Source: Laccaria trichodermophora
Lineage: Eukaryota; Basidiomycota; Agaricomycetes; Agaricales; Hydnangiaceae
DNA length: 64,000 bases
Assembly: GCA_018417955.1 (NCBI GenBank)
Contig: JACTVC010000004.1
Span: 930,001-994,000, forward strand
Reading direction: 5' to 3'
The notes under the pieces are model-generated. The model was not told where the DNA came from. It saw only the letters and a list, made by a program, of their open reading frames with translations, and did not search any database. Numbering within the stretch: the stretch's first letter is position 1; each line of letters begins with the position of its first letter. Shown in pieces: positions 44,867 to 56,355 of this stretch. Made by a program: the position numbers and the translations under genes.

Positions 44867-46296
44867 CTACTCACGAACATGGCGGCGAAACATACCATCG
44901 ACCAGCTCCGAACTGACAATACCCTTCGCACAAAGGCGTGGAAGATAACCTTCCATAGTCTCCAGCACCTCAGGAACAGGCAACCTGCTATTTGCCACCA
45001 ATAAACAAACCCGCTCTAAGGCCTCCGAGTATTCTGGGAGAAAATCATCAACTTTCCTCAACGAGGATAAGTCTCGGAGAAGTAGGCCGTCGGCTCCTTC
45101 GTAATGGTGGGTGTAGCACCTCAATGTAACTTTTTTGATTTCACGCAAATGCGGGATTTTCCCTAAAAACTTGCACATCCAGTCGACGGTCTTGGCTGGT
45201 GTGTTGAGGCGAGGTGCCATAGACTCCACGTCATCCTCAAAATTGAGGAATATGTCGAAAGAGTGCAAATTGGCGCAGATAGTGAGATCCAGTTTCTCCA
45301 GCACGTCGGACATTGATATTGAAGTGTTGACTATAATGAATTTTCTACGTAAGCGGAACGTTTTTTTTAATTGACAGAATTCTCACCAGAATTAGACGGC
45401 CACAACGCTAGGTGCTCTAATGAGCCTGAACACGTCTGGATGATACTCCAGATGTATTTGTACAGAACGTCACCTTTGCTTGGTCCGGGAAACGCAAGAT
45501 TACGAATATGCGTCAGATCAAAAATGGAGTGTGCGTGGCGGATAAACCAGTCCAAGACGAAGAGAGAGCAACTCAGCGTAAGTGATTCGAGTTGAGGACG
45601 AGGTTGCCCAGCGTCATCTGTAGTATTTTCTAGAGCTGTTTTCAGAAATCCCTGGCTTTCGCTTTCGCCTTCAAGGCCATCGCTCACGCTGGGCAACCTC
45701 AAATCCAGGTGCTTGAGCTGGGAGCAAGAGCGAAGCATAGCAAGCGGGAAATTATGAATCCAATGGATACTGAGGGAGCTCAACGACTTCAACCGAAACA
45801 TATTCATCATGGCAGTGCGCAAGTGCGCGTTGAAATGGCTCCACGCCGTAGAATACTGCCACACCCCTTGGATATGGAACGTTTGGAGTTTCCGAAGCCG
45901 TGGTAGGATGGCCACCAGACATTGTGAGGTGCCAATAGATAACCAAGCAGATACCGGGTTGAGGGTATGCCCCGTTTCGGATAGGTCGTCGGAGAGTACG
46001 AGACTGTGCACGTACGAGGCGAGGTGTGGCGATGATTCGAGCAGGTCAGTGAATTTGGCGATGATCCTCGCAGTTGAGGATCGGGTTGGAACTTCTTGGG
46101 CTTCAAAAGGTAGATAAAGCCTGCATTGAGGCTCAGGGCGTAGTGCAATTGTGGAGAAGAGATGTTTTTGGCTAAGGGCGACGAAGCGGCGGGAGACGAG
46201 CGATGAGGCTCGAAGGGATTCGACGTCGTCGCTCAGCCAGCTGATAACGGTGTCCACTAGTTCTTGAGGAAGGCATGGACGAGAAACGGTGGCCAT
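44867..46296 (-). CDS. F-box-like protein (457 aa)
   Basis: The model is complement(44867..45330, 45387..46296), divisible by three, with one 56-bp intron. The N-terminus, CLPQELVDTVISWLSDD then SLRASSLVSRRFVALSQ, fits the F-box-like pattern (LPxELxxxIxxxL...LxxxSLVxRxW) that binds Skp1 in SCF ubiquitin ligases. The remainder has leucine-spaced segments (LKSLSSLSIHWIHNFPLAML, SQLKHLDLRLPSV, PQLESLTLSCS) suggestive of irregular leucine-rich repeats used for substrate binding. Such F-box-like genes form large lineage-specific families in mushrooms. Substrate unknown. It is divergent from the phosphatase gene downstream, with 600 bp between. Confidence 0.75.
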
Positions 46297-46894
46297 ATTT
46301 CACCTGAAGTAGAATTCCGATATTTGAGTCAATAAATTCTCGTGGATGTTGTGGAAAGAGCAAAGAATATTGCGTTGCGAATGCTGATGTGTTTACGTAT
46401 GCGTCATTCGTCGGGCCGCATATTCCCGACTGCCTCAGGAAACTTTCAACTCGACAAGTCGACGATTAACCGCACGATGTAAATACATTCGCTTTCCGTA
46501 AACGAAGGATTTTTTTTTTCTTCAGCGGTAAGATTCTTGTTGCAAGTTGGTCGAAAGTTGATGCAGATTTTACTAGTAAAAATTTTAGTGTTTGGTGTTG
46601 CTGTTCAAGAGCATTGATGGTTACGTAATATTTCGGTGACGTTAACGTGGGCCGGTTTGACACACATGCCAAACCTCCCCGTTCTCAAGGGGACCGCCAA
46701 ATCATTTTTTGGCGCTGGATGGCCTGAGGTTTCAACAGCTAGGTGGGTATTTCAGACCTTTATGAGCGAGAAATTTATTCAACAGCTGCTCACAGGGATT
46801 TCAGAGTTCAAAGTTTCGCCCGGTTCAAAAAATCTCAAACTCCCTGTTCGTCGTTGGATAAGGCAGTTTTAGGAGGCAACGACTTACGTGCACG
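46297..46894. promoter_or_regulatory. Divergent promoter region
   Basis: A 600-bp gap between two divergently transcribed genes (F-box-like, minus; phosphatase, plus). It must hold both promoters. No specific element identified. Confidence 0.4.
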
Positions 46895-48943
46895 ATGCCT
46901 TACCAGAATGGCCGAAACGGCGGGCGGACAGACCATTCAGTTCATTTTACACTATCTGGACCACCCTCAACCCCTTCATCGAGGACGGCTTCTCCAGCAC
47001 CTTCTTACGATTCCGGACGACACTCTGCGCGTGCTGAAACGACGGATAGAAACAGCATGACTTATGACGACATTTATGGTTACAAGTTCCAAGAAAGAGA
47101 GGTGCTTCCAGGCCAGCATTCGATGGACGTATACGATGCGACTTTGTCATGGTGGCGTGCAGCCATCAGGCGGAAGTTAGTGAAGGCTGTTGAGCGAGAG
47201 TCTGAGATGATTGCTGCAATGCAGGTTAGCACCATACCATTCTACTGAGTCTTATCAGCACACCGTTTATCTCGTTTTAACCCATTTTTCGAAGTACTGA
47301 CACCCAGTCACTTTGCTGCAGAAAAGAATTCGTACTCCATGGCTTGACACATATTTTGTCTACACCTCCTCCTTGGGCACACACACCTTTTTCATGATTC
47401 TCTTGCCGACATTTTTCTTCTTCGGACACGATGAAGTAGGTCGTGGGTGGGTGTTTCGTCCTTCTCTTCGTAGCTGCCCTTTAACCGTCTTCGCCAGGCT
47501 TCTGATGGTCTTGGCACTCGGGGTATACTGTTCTTCTGTGTTGAAGGACTTGATTTGTTCTCCGAGGCCATTTGCCCCCCCTGTGACACGTCTCAGTATG
47601 TGGTTCCTCCAAACTCATGCCTCTGTATCGTGTTCAACCCGTCAATGCAGCTATTGGGAGTCATCATCTCGAATACGGATTCCCGTCGACCCATTCAACC
47701 AATAGCGTCTCCATCGCCCTTTTCTTTTTTGGCTATGTTCACACTATGGCCTCCTCTGGCACCATATCTCCTCAAACATACGCCATCCTCACTGTCATTC
47801 TTTCGATCTACACCCTCTCCATTGTCTTTGGTCGCATCTACACCGCCATGCACTCCTTCACCGATTGCGTTATGGGAATAATCCTCGGTGCAGGCATCTG
47901 GTGGGGCCACACTAGCTGGTCCGGCATCCCAGTCGTCCTCGCCTCTTCTAACCCCCTCTTCTGGCTGTCTTCCGCGTTAAGAGCCAGCACCCGAATCGAC
48001 GCCACTCACGCTGTCATATACGTGGGCAAAGGCCTCGGCGCGGGCAAATGGCTAGACAGCTGGGTTTTCCGCGGGGGATGGGAGGTTCCTATCATTCTAA
48101 TCCCTATTGGTCTTTTCCTCGTTCATCAACATCCACAGCCCGTGGATGACTGCCCCTGTTTCGAGGACGCCATTGCGTTCATGAGCGTCGTCCTCGGCAG
48201 TCTTGTGGGCCGGTGGGCAGTCGAATACTCAGGCGTGGGTGCACTGATGGGCCGGACCATCGTCATGCCGGGCAGCGGGTGGCTCCTTGACGCGGGGGGA
48301 CAATGGATCCAACTCGAGCGCGGATGGTCAGACGTGTGTCTTTGGTGGGGAGTTGCTGCGTTGAAAATGGTCGTGGGCATCTTGGCCATCTTTGCCTGGC
48401 GTATTTTCGCAAAATCTGCACTTCATTTGATCCTTCCGCCAACGTATCGGCTGCTCGCCCGCGCGTTCCGTCTCCCTCATCGACGTTTTTATACCCCCGC
48501 CACGGAGTACAAGAACGTCCCTAGTGAATTCCATGTGGCAGGTCCTGGTGGAGGCTTTGGACTCCACCCTATACCCAGTGTGATTGATCTGCCCGCGACG
48601 GGCGATATTGGATTTGAGGTTGGTGGGATTGGTAGTGGTGTTAACATCAGTGGGCCGGGGAACGATTTTCAGAAGATCCGGTCAGTGAATGGGTCTGCCG
48701 TTTCTTCGGAAAAGGGGGGCTTTGTGAACATTAATGGGATCGATAAAGACGAGGAAGATGAAAAGGTGAAACATTATGATGCGGATGGTTGGTGCTTTTT
48801 TGCAATGCCAGCTCATTGACTAAATGATATCTCTTTTAGTTTTGACAAAGGTCATCGTCTACGCCGGAATTGCTGTCCTTGCTTCTGAGGTCGCACCTGT
48901 GATGTTTGAGATTCTTGGTTTGGGTGTAAAATCTTGGGTTTAA
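46895..48943 (+). CDS. Sphingoid long-chain base phosphate phosphatase (LCB3/YSR3 type)
   Basis: The model is join(46895..47224, 47322..47446, 47498..47595, 47651..48787, 48840..48943), 597 aa. It dephosphorylates dihydrosphingosine/phytosphingosine 1-phosphate in the ER membrane, feeding sphingoid bases back to ceramide synthesis. The three PAP2 phosphatase motifs are visible: KDLICSPRP (KX6RP), YGFPSTHSTNS (PSxH, joined across intron 3) and GRIYTAMHSFTD (the catalytic His and Asp of RX5HX3D). Several hydrophobic segments (TFFMILLPTFFFFG, SIALFFFGYV, VILSIYTLSIVFG, MGIILGAGIWW, IILIPIGLFLV) are membrane spans. The N-terminus is Ser/Pro-rich cytosolic; the C-terminus ends VIVYAGIAVLASEVAPVMFE, a last membrane segment. 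An upstream Met (46636 frame) is not in the same frame. No defects seen. Confidence 0.9.
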
Positions 48944-49077
48944 ATCTGAGAGCTCATATGGGTTCACTTATTTTACTCGGTCTTCCGAATCTGCGGTTTC
49001 TAATATTTCACTCATCGTATTTCCTACCATCTGTTTCCATTCACACATACTATATCTTTATATTGTGCAATCTTAGG

Positions 49078-49300
49078 TAACGGAGAACAGTTTCTTTGGC
49101 TGGCAGAGGTCGTAACGACGGTCCGAATTGAAGATTTTTTGGTCACAAGACGCTTCACAGCTCTTGCTGGGATGGAACCCAAACGCCACTTTCTTGGGAG
49201 TCAGAGATGACGCCATTGAGCTTGAAAATTTCTCCGACTCTCTCGTGCGAGAACCCTGGAATGTCAATCACCGCAACAAGCTTGTCAGGTTGTCTTAGCC
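49078..49300 (-). pseudogene. Short unidentified coding remnant with two TGA codons
   Basis: The minus strand reads DKLVAVIDIPGFSHERVGEI then FKLNGVISDSQESGVWVPSQ, followed by L-TGA-SVL-TGA-PKNLQFGPSLRPLP in the same frame. Both stops sit where CGA would be one transition away, so the frame looks like a decayed exon rather than chance. Family not recognised. Confidence 0.35.
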
Positions 49301-49559
49301 AGAACGTTGCTAGCCTCGTGAGAGGATTTCGTTAGCCAGGGGCAGTACCGCGACAATCCCGCGAGGGTGTTAGCACTCACAGTAATTTGAATTGAAAACG
49401 CGGGGATCAGCAGTGGCGTTGAAGCGTTGTGGGAGTGTGGTGACCATTCGACTGCAGTTTATAAGCAGCAGTGGCGTCCCATTGTCCGACCTGACCCGAT
49501 AAAGGAGGGGTGTTTCCAAAGATTGGCTGGTGAAAAGAGACATGTGCAGCACAACTGTT

Positions 49560-50065
49560 TGAACAGATATTCATTGTCATCAGGGCTATGCAAAGTTCAT
49601 TAGAATATGGTACAGATCTCGACAGCTGCGTACCTGGTACGTCGCAATGCGTCCCGTAAAGAAAAAAACACATCTATGTAATGTCGCCAGCCATTGTAAG
49701 ACTCACGACCCGCATATGGTTTCAATCAAGATTCTCCAAAGTGACAAGCAGGAGAATCACATACCTTAAGAGGCAAGCCGTCATATGTTTCTTCGGCTTA
49801 AATGTCCTGCAGATAGTGAGCGTGACGACTGCGTTGGAGTGCCGATAAATCAAAGGCGCCTCCGAAGATGCATTGACAAGACACATGCATTCGGTGTTAT
49901 GGACAAACAGTGTTCATCGTCATTGTCATCGACAGAAGGCTACAAAGTCTATCAGAATATGATACAACAGCTGCATACCTGTAACGGTACAATCGTCACG
50001 GGTCGTAGAAAGCAGAACGAAACACGTTTAGTGGCTATCGGCCAAGGTTCATAACCCACACATAG
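49560..50065. repeat. Imperfect direct duplication, period about 350 bp
   Basis: attcattgtcatcagggctatgcaaagttcattagaatatggtaca (from about 49570, quoted in part) recurs as cattgtcatcgacagaaggctacaaagtctatcagaatatgataca near 49920; both are followed by a(g/c)ctgc(g/a)tacctg and later by cacg(a/g)(c/g)cc/ggtcgt. Probably a duplicated non-coding or decayed segment. Confidence 0.45.
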
Positions 50066-50176
50066 TCCAACAGCACCAGCGGCCTACATGGATCTGATCA
50101 ATCCAGCTCAACTTTCCAGAAAGCGCGGAAACAGATACCTGAAGAAACACTCTAAGCGCTCACATCTCCGCCAGAA

Positions 50177-52468
50177 TCAGCCATCATATGACATCCCCTC
50201 CCTGTCCAGACTCAAAAGCCGCGCATACTCCAAAAACATCCTAGGCACCGCCCCTGATCAGCCTCTGCCCCTTCCTCTTTATATGGATTCAACAGAAAAC
50301 AACGCACCGAAAGAAGTAAGCGGTCATATCCTCCTTTCTCCAAAACGTGCGACTCCACTCTCTCCCCTTGTACGCTATCTTTTTAGCAAGGTCGTCGTGG
50401 TTTCCCTCGCCATATAAACCCCCACGGAAGAAGATGTATGCATCGTATAGGTCGGAGTGATCCACTTGGATTGGGACGTAGTGTACCCAGGGCTGGACGC
50501 GGTCGATCCACCTGCGGGGTTAGAGTTAGTGGGGCAGGGGAAGACGAAAGGGAGGAGGGGGATCTGCGAAAAAGAAAGAGGAGGGAAAGAGGGGACAAGA
50601 GAAAAGAACAAACCATTCCGGGTATGCTGTTGCTTTGAACACCAGCGAGTTTGTCGTGATCAGACGTTTAAAGCGACTTGACCAGCCGTTTCCGTCCACC
50701 TACATCGTGTGGCTTAAGCAATGTGTTCAAAAAAGATCAATGAAAAACAAAACCCACATCGACCACATACTTATGATTCCCCGCGTCCTTCCCATGCGCA
50801 TTATAGTCGGGCTTGAACTCGAAAAGCGTCTTCATATACTCACAATACGCCTCCGGCCAACACCCCAACGGTCTGTCCGTAAATGAAATGTCCATGATCG
50901 CAGGGTTAAGCAGACTCTTCTTGACATCAACACCTTCACCCACCCTCCTCGTCGTTTCATCCCCCCTCCCTGTGGATTCCGAATCCAGAGGGGGCATCAA
51001 AACCCTCTCAGTCCCATTCATCTCATTCGTTATCCTCACAAGCCTAATCCGCTGAGAATAAATCCATCGCGTGCCCTTGTCATGATTCATCCCCGTATTC
51101 CTTCCCCTCCAAAGTAACCTCTCATCCGTCTTCTCCTCCCACTCCACGTCATTCTCCCTGGGGTGCACATCATCCATCCACGAGATGAACGATGGAGTTT
51201 GTAAATCATGGAACAGCGGAGTTGAGCAGTATGCGAACTGCATAGCCAGTACGGGCTGGGGTTTAGGCCCGAGGTCATGTGCGACGTATTGAGCGTGGTT
51301 GTAGAATATCGACGGGTTTTGACAGGGGTCCATGGAGAGGCGGTGGTCGTGGATGAAGCTTTTGCCAAGGCGGGGTGGGGGACGGTGGAATTGGTCGACA
51401 GGAGCATCTCGGACCGGACTGCCGGGCGAGTCGAATGGGCAGGCCGATGCGAAACCATAGTGCTTGGCTTCGGGGAGCTGTTTTAGGTCGACGTCTGTGG
51501 GAAGGGGAGGTCAGTAAGGAAGTACGAGGCAGTTAACGTACTTACATTTCCCTTCCTTCGCAGCGTCCAGTAATGCCTTCTTGACGTAGTAATCAGTCAA
51601 CAGGTTGGGATTATCATGTGGGCTGAATATCGCGCGGAACGGTGGTAAGAGATGTTCGATCGGCTTGAGCAAATCCAAGATCTCGTCCAGGCCACGGAGA
51701 AGGTTCCTCTGCTCCAGCATCTCGGGGTTTTCATACGCCACTTTCACGAGGTCCGTACGGTGTGTCAGGTTTTTGCCTATAGTGAACGAGTCAGTGACTT
51801 CCTCCTGCCTTTGTTGGATCTCCAGAAGGTCTTGCGGGCTGACCCCCCAGAAGGGCTCGAGGTCACGGTGGATAAAGTCATACTCGTCCGGCAGCTGGAC
51901 GTTGTTCTCCTGTACATACTTCCACCTATTTACAAGTCAGACCGTGCATCGCGATTCGGGATAGGGGAGAAGAGATGTACCAGTCATCAAACCCCTTCGG
52001 AGGCGCGCGTTTATATCTACGCTTATACTCCACCACGGCTTCCTCAAGTGTTGTACTCGCCCTCTCCAGCTTCTTCTGCCACTTATCCTCCGCGTTCTTG
52101 ATGAGCTCCAAAATGGGATGCGCGCCGTCCGGGTTCATCTCCAGCATTCCGTTTGGGAGGTACTTGTGCCACCCAAGTGGCTTGATCGTTTTCGATGGGT
52201 GCGTAAGTGGTTTCTGCGCGGGAGGAGGCCGTCGCGCGACTGCTGTTTCTTCATGTTGTGGCACCGAAAGGCAGGGTTGGGGTTGTAGAGCAGCACCAGA
52301 TGAGCTTCCCACATTACGATCTGAGTGGAAAGAGAGGGGCGAGCGCCATGAAAAGATGGAGACAAAAGAGGATTCCGTGGTAGAGAGCAAGATGACGGCT
52401 ACGACAAACGCCATGAGAAGATACTGATTCCTGTATCTGTAGCGGCGCGGCCTTGTCAACCAAGCCAT
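50177..52468 (-). CDS. CAP10-type glycosyltransferase (GT90 family)
   Basis: A type II membrane protein: basic N-terminus [15 protein letters not shown], then the anchor [14 protein letters not shown], a Pro-rich stem, and a luminal catalytic domain. Exons on the minus strand run from ATG 52468 through [20 protein letters not shown] (about 51900), [20 protein letters not shown] (about 51630), the large exon 51482-50740 ([44 protein letters not shown]), [30 protein letters not shown] across an intron (quoted loosely), [30 protein letters not shown] and [20 protein letters not shown] to a last exon [20 protein letters not shown], stop at 50179-50177. WRG.(N)TG, the 'KYVVDVDGNGWS' motif and 'HYVPI' are family signatures. 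Family members transfer xylose or glucose to surface glycans in the Golgi. Acceptor unknown. Confidence 0.88.
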
Positions 52469-52806
52469 TCTCTAGACAAATCAAGGTTTTCTGGAGAAGA
52501 ATGCGTTCAGAAAGGTCACCCGCAAGCGAAGACTGACTCTTTGGGCTTCTCAGTGCTCTCTATGGTTTCTCAGTGTCTTCCCTGTTCCTCCTCCCTGGTT
52601 CTCCAACGTGTTGGCTCAAAAGCCAAGCTGCCTGGCTTGGACGCTGTGTGAGGGCTTGAGCGGACCTCGTGGTGTGTTGACAGAAGGGCCCGGCGGTTGG
52701 GCGCGCATTTATATTTGGGGTGAAATGGCATTCCTAGGGGCGATCACCGTGAGGCCCTGAAGATCATTATTTGCTGCTGTTGTCCATTCACCCCGTCAGC
52801 TTGGCG
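52469..52806. promoter_or_regulatory. Upstream region of the GT90 gene
   Basis: A 340-bp segment between the glycosyltransferase start and the hAT MITE, with repeated 'ctcagtg' and 'ttctc' words near 52550-52600. It probably includes the promoter. No defined element. Confidence 0.35.
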
Positions 52807-53485
52807 CAAGGGGGTGCCGGCCCGGGAATCCTGTACCGGGGTCCGGTTAGTTAGTCCAGCTGCAGGCTGCGAAAAAAAAAAATGGACACCTCAAGCAGAG
52901 GGCCTTATATCATCAAAAAGAGTACCTATGATAACTACAGAATGTACTAGGGTGACTACAGCTCCAATAGAAACCATACAGCAGCAGAAAAATGAGTGAT
53001 ATAGGGTATTTATTCGTTTCCTGCCATATTTGGGTTGCAATATTGCGCGCTTGCATCCTCATTACTAGAAAACTACTTCGCCGTGGACTGAAAACACAAA
53101 CAATATTGAAAAATATACAGTACGTCTCATCTGACGAGGTTGGGGAAGACTGGATGCAGGATGTTCGTTCCTGTGCAAAAGTCCACGGACTTCGAGGTGC
53201 CTGTGACAGCACGCACCGTGAGTCTATCAAATTGGTATCAATACCTTTGGATTGATAACAGAAACTTACTTTCTACGCTCCAACAGTCTCATAGCAATCC
53301 GAACCCTGAAAACGGTGGTTTGCGTGGCTTCTGGGAGAGGATGCGGGGGGAAGCGCTAATGTAGATGATGTCATATTGCTATTTATAGACACGTGCCTGA
53401 TTACGTTAGTCAGTTAGTCCCCCTCAAGTTGCCTTAACAAAAAAATCGACCCCGGGTCTTTTTTTTCGATGCCGGCACCCCCTTG
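52807..53485. mobile_element. Non-autonomous hAT element, CAAGGGGGT family, copy 4
   Basis: 679 bp. Ends CAAGGGGGTGCCGGC and GCCGGCACCCCCTTG; perfect 8-bp duplication GCTTGGCG at 52799-52806 and 53486-53493. Subterminal signature: gttagttagtcc...A-tract, and ...gttagtcagttagtcc...cgaccccggg. No transposase. Confidence 0.92.
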
Positions 53486-53672
53486 GCTTGGCGTTTGATT
53501 AGTCCGAGTTGCTGAGTAGACGTCAGGAGATTTTGAAGAGTCGCTGTATTCTTTTTTTCTTTGCGTCGCCAGACCATTACTTGTAATTCATAGCTTGTAA
53601 CTTGTAAGTATGAGAAAGGGCGAGGGTGGGTCCTGACTCCTCCTCAACCGCTTGATTCATATTTTACACCCA

Positions 53673-53756
53673 CCTTATCTTTAATTACTCTGGAAGCGTA
53701 CCAGACTACCAGTTCAATCACCCGGGCGAAAGCTGAGTTTGACTCCCAATCAGAGA
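53673..53756 (+). repeat. Degenerate tRNA-like (SINE head) copy
   Basis: Starts ctttaattactctgg and ends with gaaagctgagtttgactcccaatcagag; the 'gaaagctg.gttcgactccca' part corresponds to the B-box/T-arm of the better copies at 54587 and 55158. The T-stem is imperfect. Confidence 0.4.
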
Positions 53757-53806
53757 TTTCAGTTAGTATTTTAAAGTGCTGTTAATTTTTAGTTGACGCG
53801 CGTCCT

Positions 53807-54523
53807 CAAGGGGGTTCAAGAATTTAAAAAAAGTAGCTGGGGTCGAATTTTTTTGTAAGGCCCTGTGTGCTTGACCTACCTATGTAATCAGGCACATGCC
53901 TATATATGGCAATATGACATCATCATCATGATCCCTCTGATCCTCTAAGGCTTTGCATACCCAATTTCATGGGGCTATCTCCAATGCAACACATTGTAGG
54001 TGGTACTAAAAAATAAGTGAGTGTAGTGATTAACTTGTGCAAGACTGATACTCACACATTGAGTCTCACATCCAACCCTTTTACATTTTACCAAGCCATT
54101 GCATTCTGAGTGCAATACCACACCACACAGGCATCCGTTTAGAGCATCTGATGTGTCAAAAGCATCAAGATGATTCAAGTTTTGAAATCAGGTCACACAG
54201 CATACCCATTGGTGTCAAGAACTGGTCTCTAACTGTTTTGTCAGTAAATTGTGATTGATTAAAACATTAGACAAAAATTTGATGAAGATTAGACTGTGAA
54301 AAACAAATTTGAAGCCAGAAATTGGACCAGATATAATGAAATATAGTATCCAGTCAAGATAATGTACTATACAATGATATTTTACATGCAGGAATACTGT
54401 AAATCACCTTGGAAAACCAATTTAGGACTATCTCATAGAGGGTTCCAAAAATCTTTTTTTTGGCCTATGGATGACCTACCTACCCAACCCCTGGTCCAGC
54501 ATTCAGATCCCTGAACCCCCTTG
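53807..54523. mobile_element. Non-autonomous hAT element, CAAGGGGGT family, copy 5
   Basis: 717 bp. Ends CAAGGGGGTTCAAGAAT and ATCCCTGAACCCCCTTG; perfect 8-bp duplication CGCGTCCT at 53799-53806 and 54524-54531. Its left half aligns with copies 1 and 2 (cctacctatgtaatcaggcac, gcatacccaatttcatggg). No coding capacity. Confidence 0.93.
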
Positions 54524-54586
54524 CGCGTCCTGGCGGGCGCCATTTCTACGCCTAAGTATGCCACATCTGTCAATTCCCCTCAAAGT

Positions 54587-54672
54587 CTTTGTTAGTATAT
54601 TGGCTAGTACACGTGCGTACCGTGAAGAGGATACTTAGACACGCGAAAGCTGGGTTCAATTCCCAGACAAAG
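54587..54672 (+). repeat. tRNA-derived SINE-like copy 1
   Basis: 86 nt folding like a tRNA: the acceptor-type ends ctttgtt and gacaaag pair, an A-box-like attggctagtaca lies near the 5' end, and a perfect T-arm ctggg-ttcaatt-cccag holds the B-box. Several related copies nearby (54927, 55158, 55458) argue for a SINE or tRNA-pseudogene family rather than a functional tRNA. Confidence 0.6.
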
Positions 54673-54926
54673 AAGCACCAAGACACGGAAGACTTTTGAT
54701 CTTCAGAGTTGGTACATGTATTTTAGGAGACTAGATGCTGGATTTGAGATGCGGGAAATTGTTTGGTTTTTATTTTCTGTCGGTATATGGCCCGTTGACT
54801 CATCTCCACTACTAGGGTACTTACTATGACCCGCAGAAGTTTTTTAATGCTAAATATGGTTGTTCGATTAACTGGCTAGTTTCGTGACCTACACGTATTA
54901 TATATAACTCACACTCTCCATCAAAT

Positions 54927-54992
54927 CTTTGAGTGATCAAGTCAGTTCTGTGATGCGTGAATATTTGAATGATGGGTTCGACTCCCAAAGGG
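54927..54992 (+). repeat. tRNA-derived SINE-like copy 2 (degenerate)
   Basis: ctttgagtgatcaagtcag at the start and gggttcgactccc (B-box) near the end. Shorter than copies 1 and 3, with a weak acceptor stem. Confidence 0.4.
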
Positions 54993-55157
54993 GCTTCAGG
55001 CAGATTGAATTTTCAAGTTCAATTTCGTTTTTCAATGGTACATGCCCCAGCCATTTTATTTCTATCAGAAGGTTTGAATAGCGTATCTCAGAGTGGAATA
55101 ACACATTTTCTCTCATCCGGCCTGCTGAATATGTTACCTGCCTAGGCCCATTGAAAT

Positions 55158-55260
55158 CTTTGTTAGTGCATTGGCTAGTACAGGCTAGTACTATGTACCA
55201 CCATTGTGAGGCTGTCAGAACCAGTGACACGTGAAAGCTGGGTTCGAATCCCAGATAAAG
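55158..55260 (+). repeat. tRNA-derived SINE-like copy 3
   Basis: 103 nt. Starts ctttgttagtgcattggctagta, ends gctgggttcgaatcccagataaag; the T-arm ctggg-ttcgaat-cccag is perfect and the ends pair as in copy 1. The middle is about 17 nt longer than in copy 1. The RNA polymerase III A and B boxes are recognisable. Confidence 0.6.
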
Positions 55261-55457
55261 ATATACATGTTGGAACGTGAGGTATTTTGATATTTTCTGT
55301 TTTCCCCCTATGAACCTGACTTGGTACTAATAATTTGAGAATGTCTTTTTTTTTTCTAAAGCTGGATGGGACACCCTGTATATACTTCAAAAAATGTTGA
55401 TCCCCTGGGTGATTCACTTACATACAGCCATTAATGAATTCACCTACGAAGTGAAAT

Positions 55458-55505
55458 CTTTGTTAGTACATTGCCCAGCAATGGTGGGTGACACACAAAA
55501 GTGGG
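55458..55505 (+). repeat. tRNA-derived SINE-like copy 4 (5' fragment)
   Basis: ctttgttagtacattgcccag matches the 5' end of copies 1 and 3, then diverges. It lies just outside the left end of the autonomous hAT element. Confidence 0.4.
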
Positions 55506-55859
55506 GAAGATACTCTTCTCAATTTCTTTTGGATGCATGTGTCTAGTGATGTGCCGGCTTGGGCTTGGGCTGAAAGCCCCGGCTTTGGCCTGGCTTTGGG
55601 TGGCTCAGGCTTGTCAGAATTACAAGCCAAGCCAAAAGCCAAAAAGGGGGCCTGGCTTGGCTTGGCTTTGGCCCAGGCCAGGGCTTGCGAGAGGTAAGTG
55701 GGTATATTCAAGAATAGTAATAGTCAGATGGTAGATGTAGACTAGAACTAGTGGGATTGGTTGGCAATGAGTGGGCTTGGAATTTTGATAGTGGGATTGA
55801 AAGATTAAAAGTGGATTCTGGAGTCCAGATGGTGGGATTGGCATGTCACTCATTTAAAT

Positions 55860-56225
55860 TTATCTTGCAGTTCTCTGGTTTATAATTTTTATGGTAGCCT
55901 TATGCCTTTTAGAATTGATTCACATATTTTTTGGAAGGATAAGAGCAAGTGCAAGAGCTTAATTTCTGTTCGAAGTCGGAACTGAGTGCTGGCATGGGAA
56001 CATGATTTAATGACAGAATGCATCTCACTCCTTTGAATTTTTTCTTGCAATACTCAGGTTTATAATTTGTATGGTAGCCTTATGCCTTTGAGAATTGCTT
56101 CACACATTTTTTGGAAGGATAAGAGTAAGTGCAAGAGCTTAATTTCTGTTCGAAGTCAGAGCTGAGTGCTGGTGTGGGAACATGGGATAATGACAGAATC
56201 TCACTCATTTGAATTTTTTCTTACA
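55860..56225. repeat. Tandem repeat of about 180 bp inside the hAT element
   Basis: Two full and one partial unit: 'ggtttataatttttatggtagccttatgcctttnagaattg' starts near 55879 and 56058, and 'gaattttttctt(g/a)caatat/act' recurs at 56036 and 56213. It lies between the left end and the 3' end of the transposase gene. Confidence 0.7.
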
Positions 56226-56355
56226 ATATGAGAATAATTGGAAGCACTTTATTTTACCCACTATTATCATCATTGGGCTGTATAGCAATATTCCGAAAAC
56301 ACAAAAAAAAAATACATTTATCCACTTGCTATTCAATCACAATAATAAAGGAAAG

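Larger units (their letters stand above)
48944..50176. other. Intergenic DNA with remnants and an internal duplication
   Basis: A gap between two converging genes. It contains a decayed minus-strand coding fragment (49078-49300) and an imperfect direct duplication (49560-50065), listed separately. Otherwise nothing is recognised. Confidence 0.5.

Noticed and set aside
54587..55260. Functional tRNA genes
   Set aside because: T-arms are perfect, but the middle parts vary in length, no clear anticodon arm is shared, and several degenerate copies are adjacent; a SINE or tRNA-pseudogene family fits better.
55850..56225. CRISPR-like array
   Set aside because: Only about two units of 180 bp with no constant spacers; eukaryotic context; simple tandem duplication inside a transposon.
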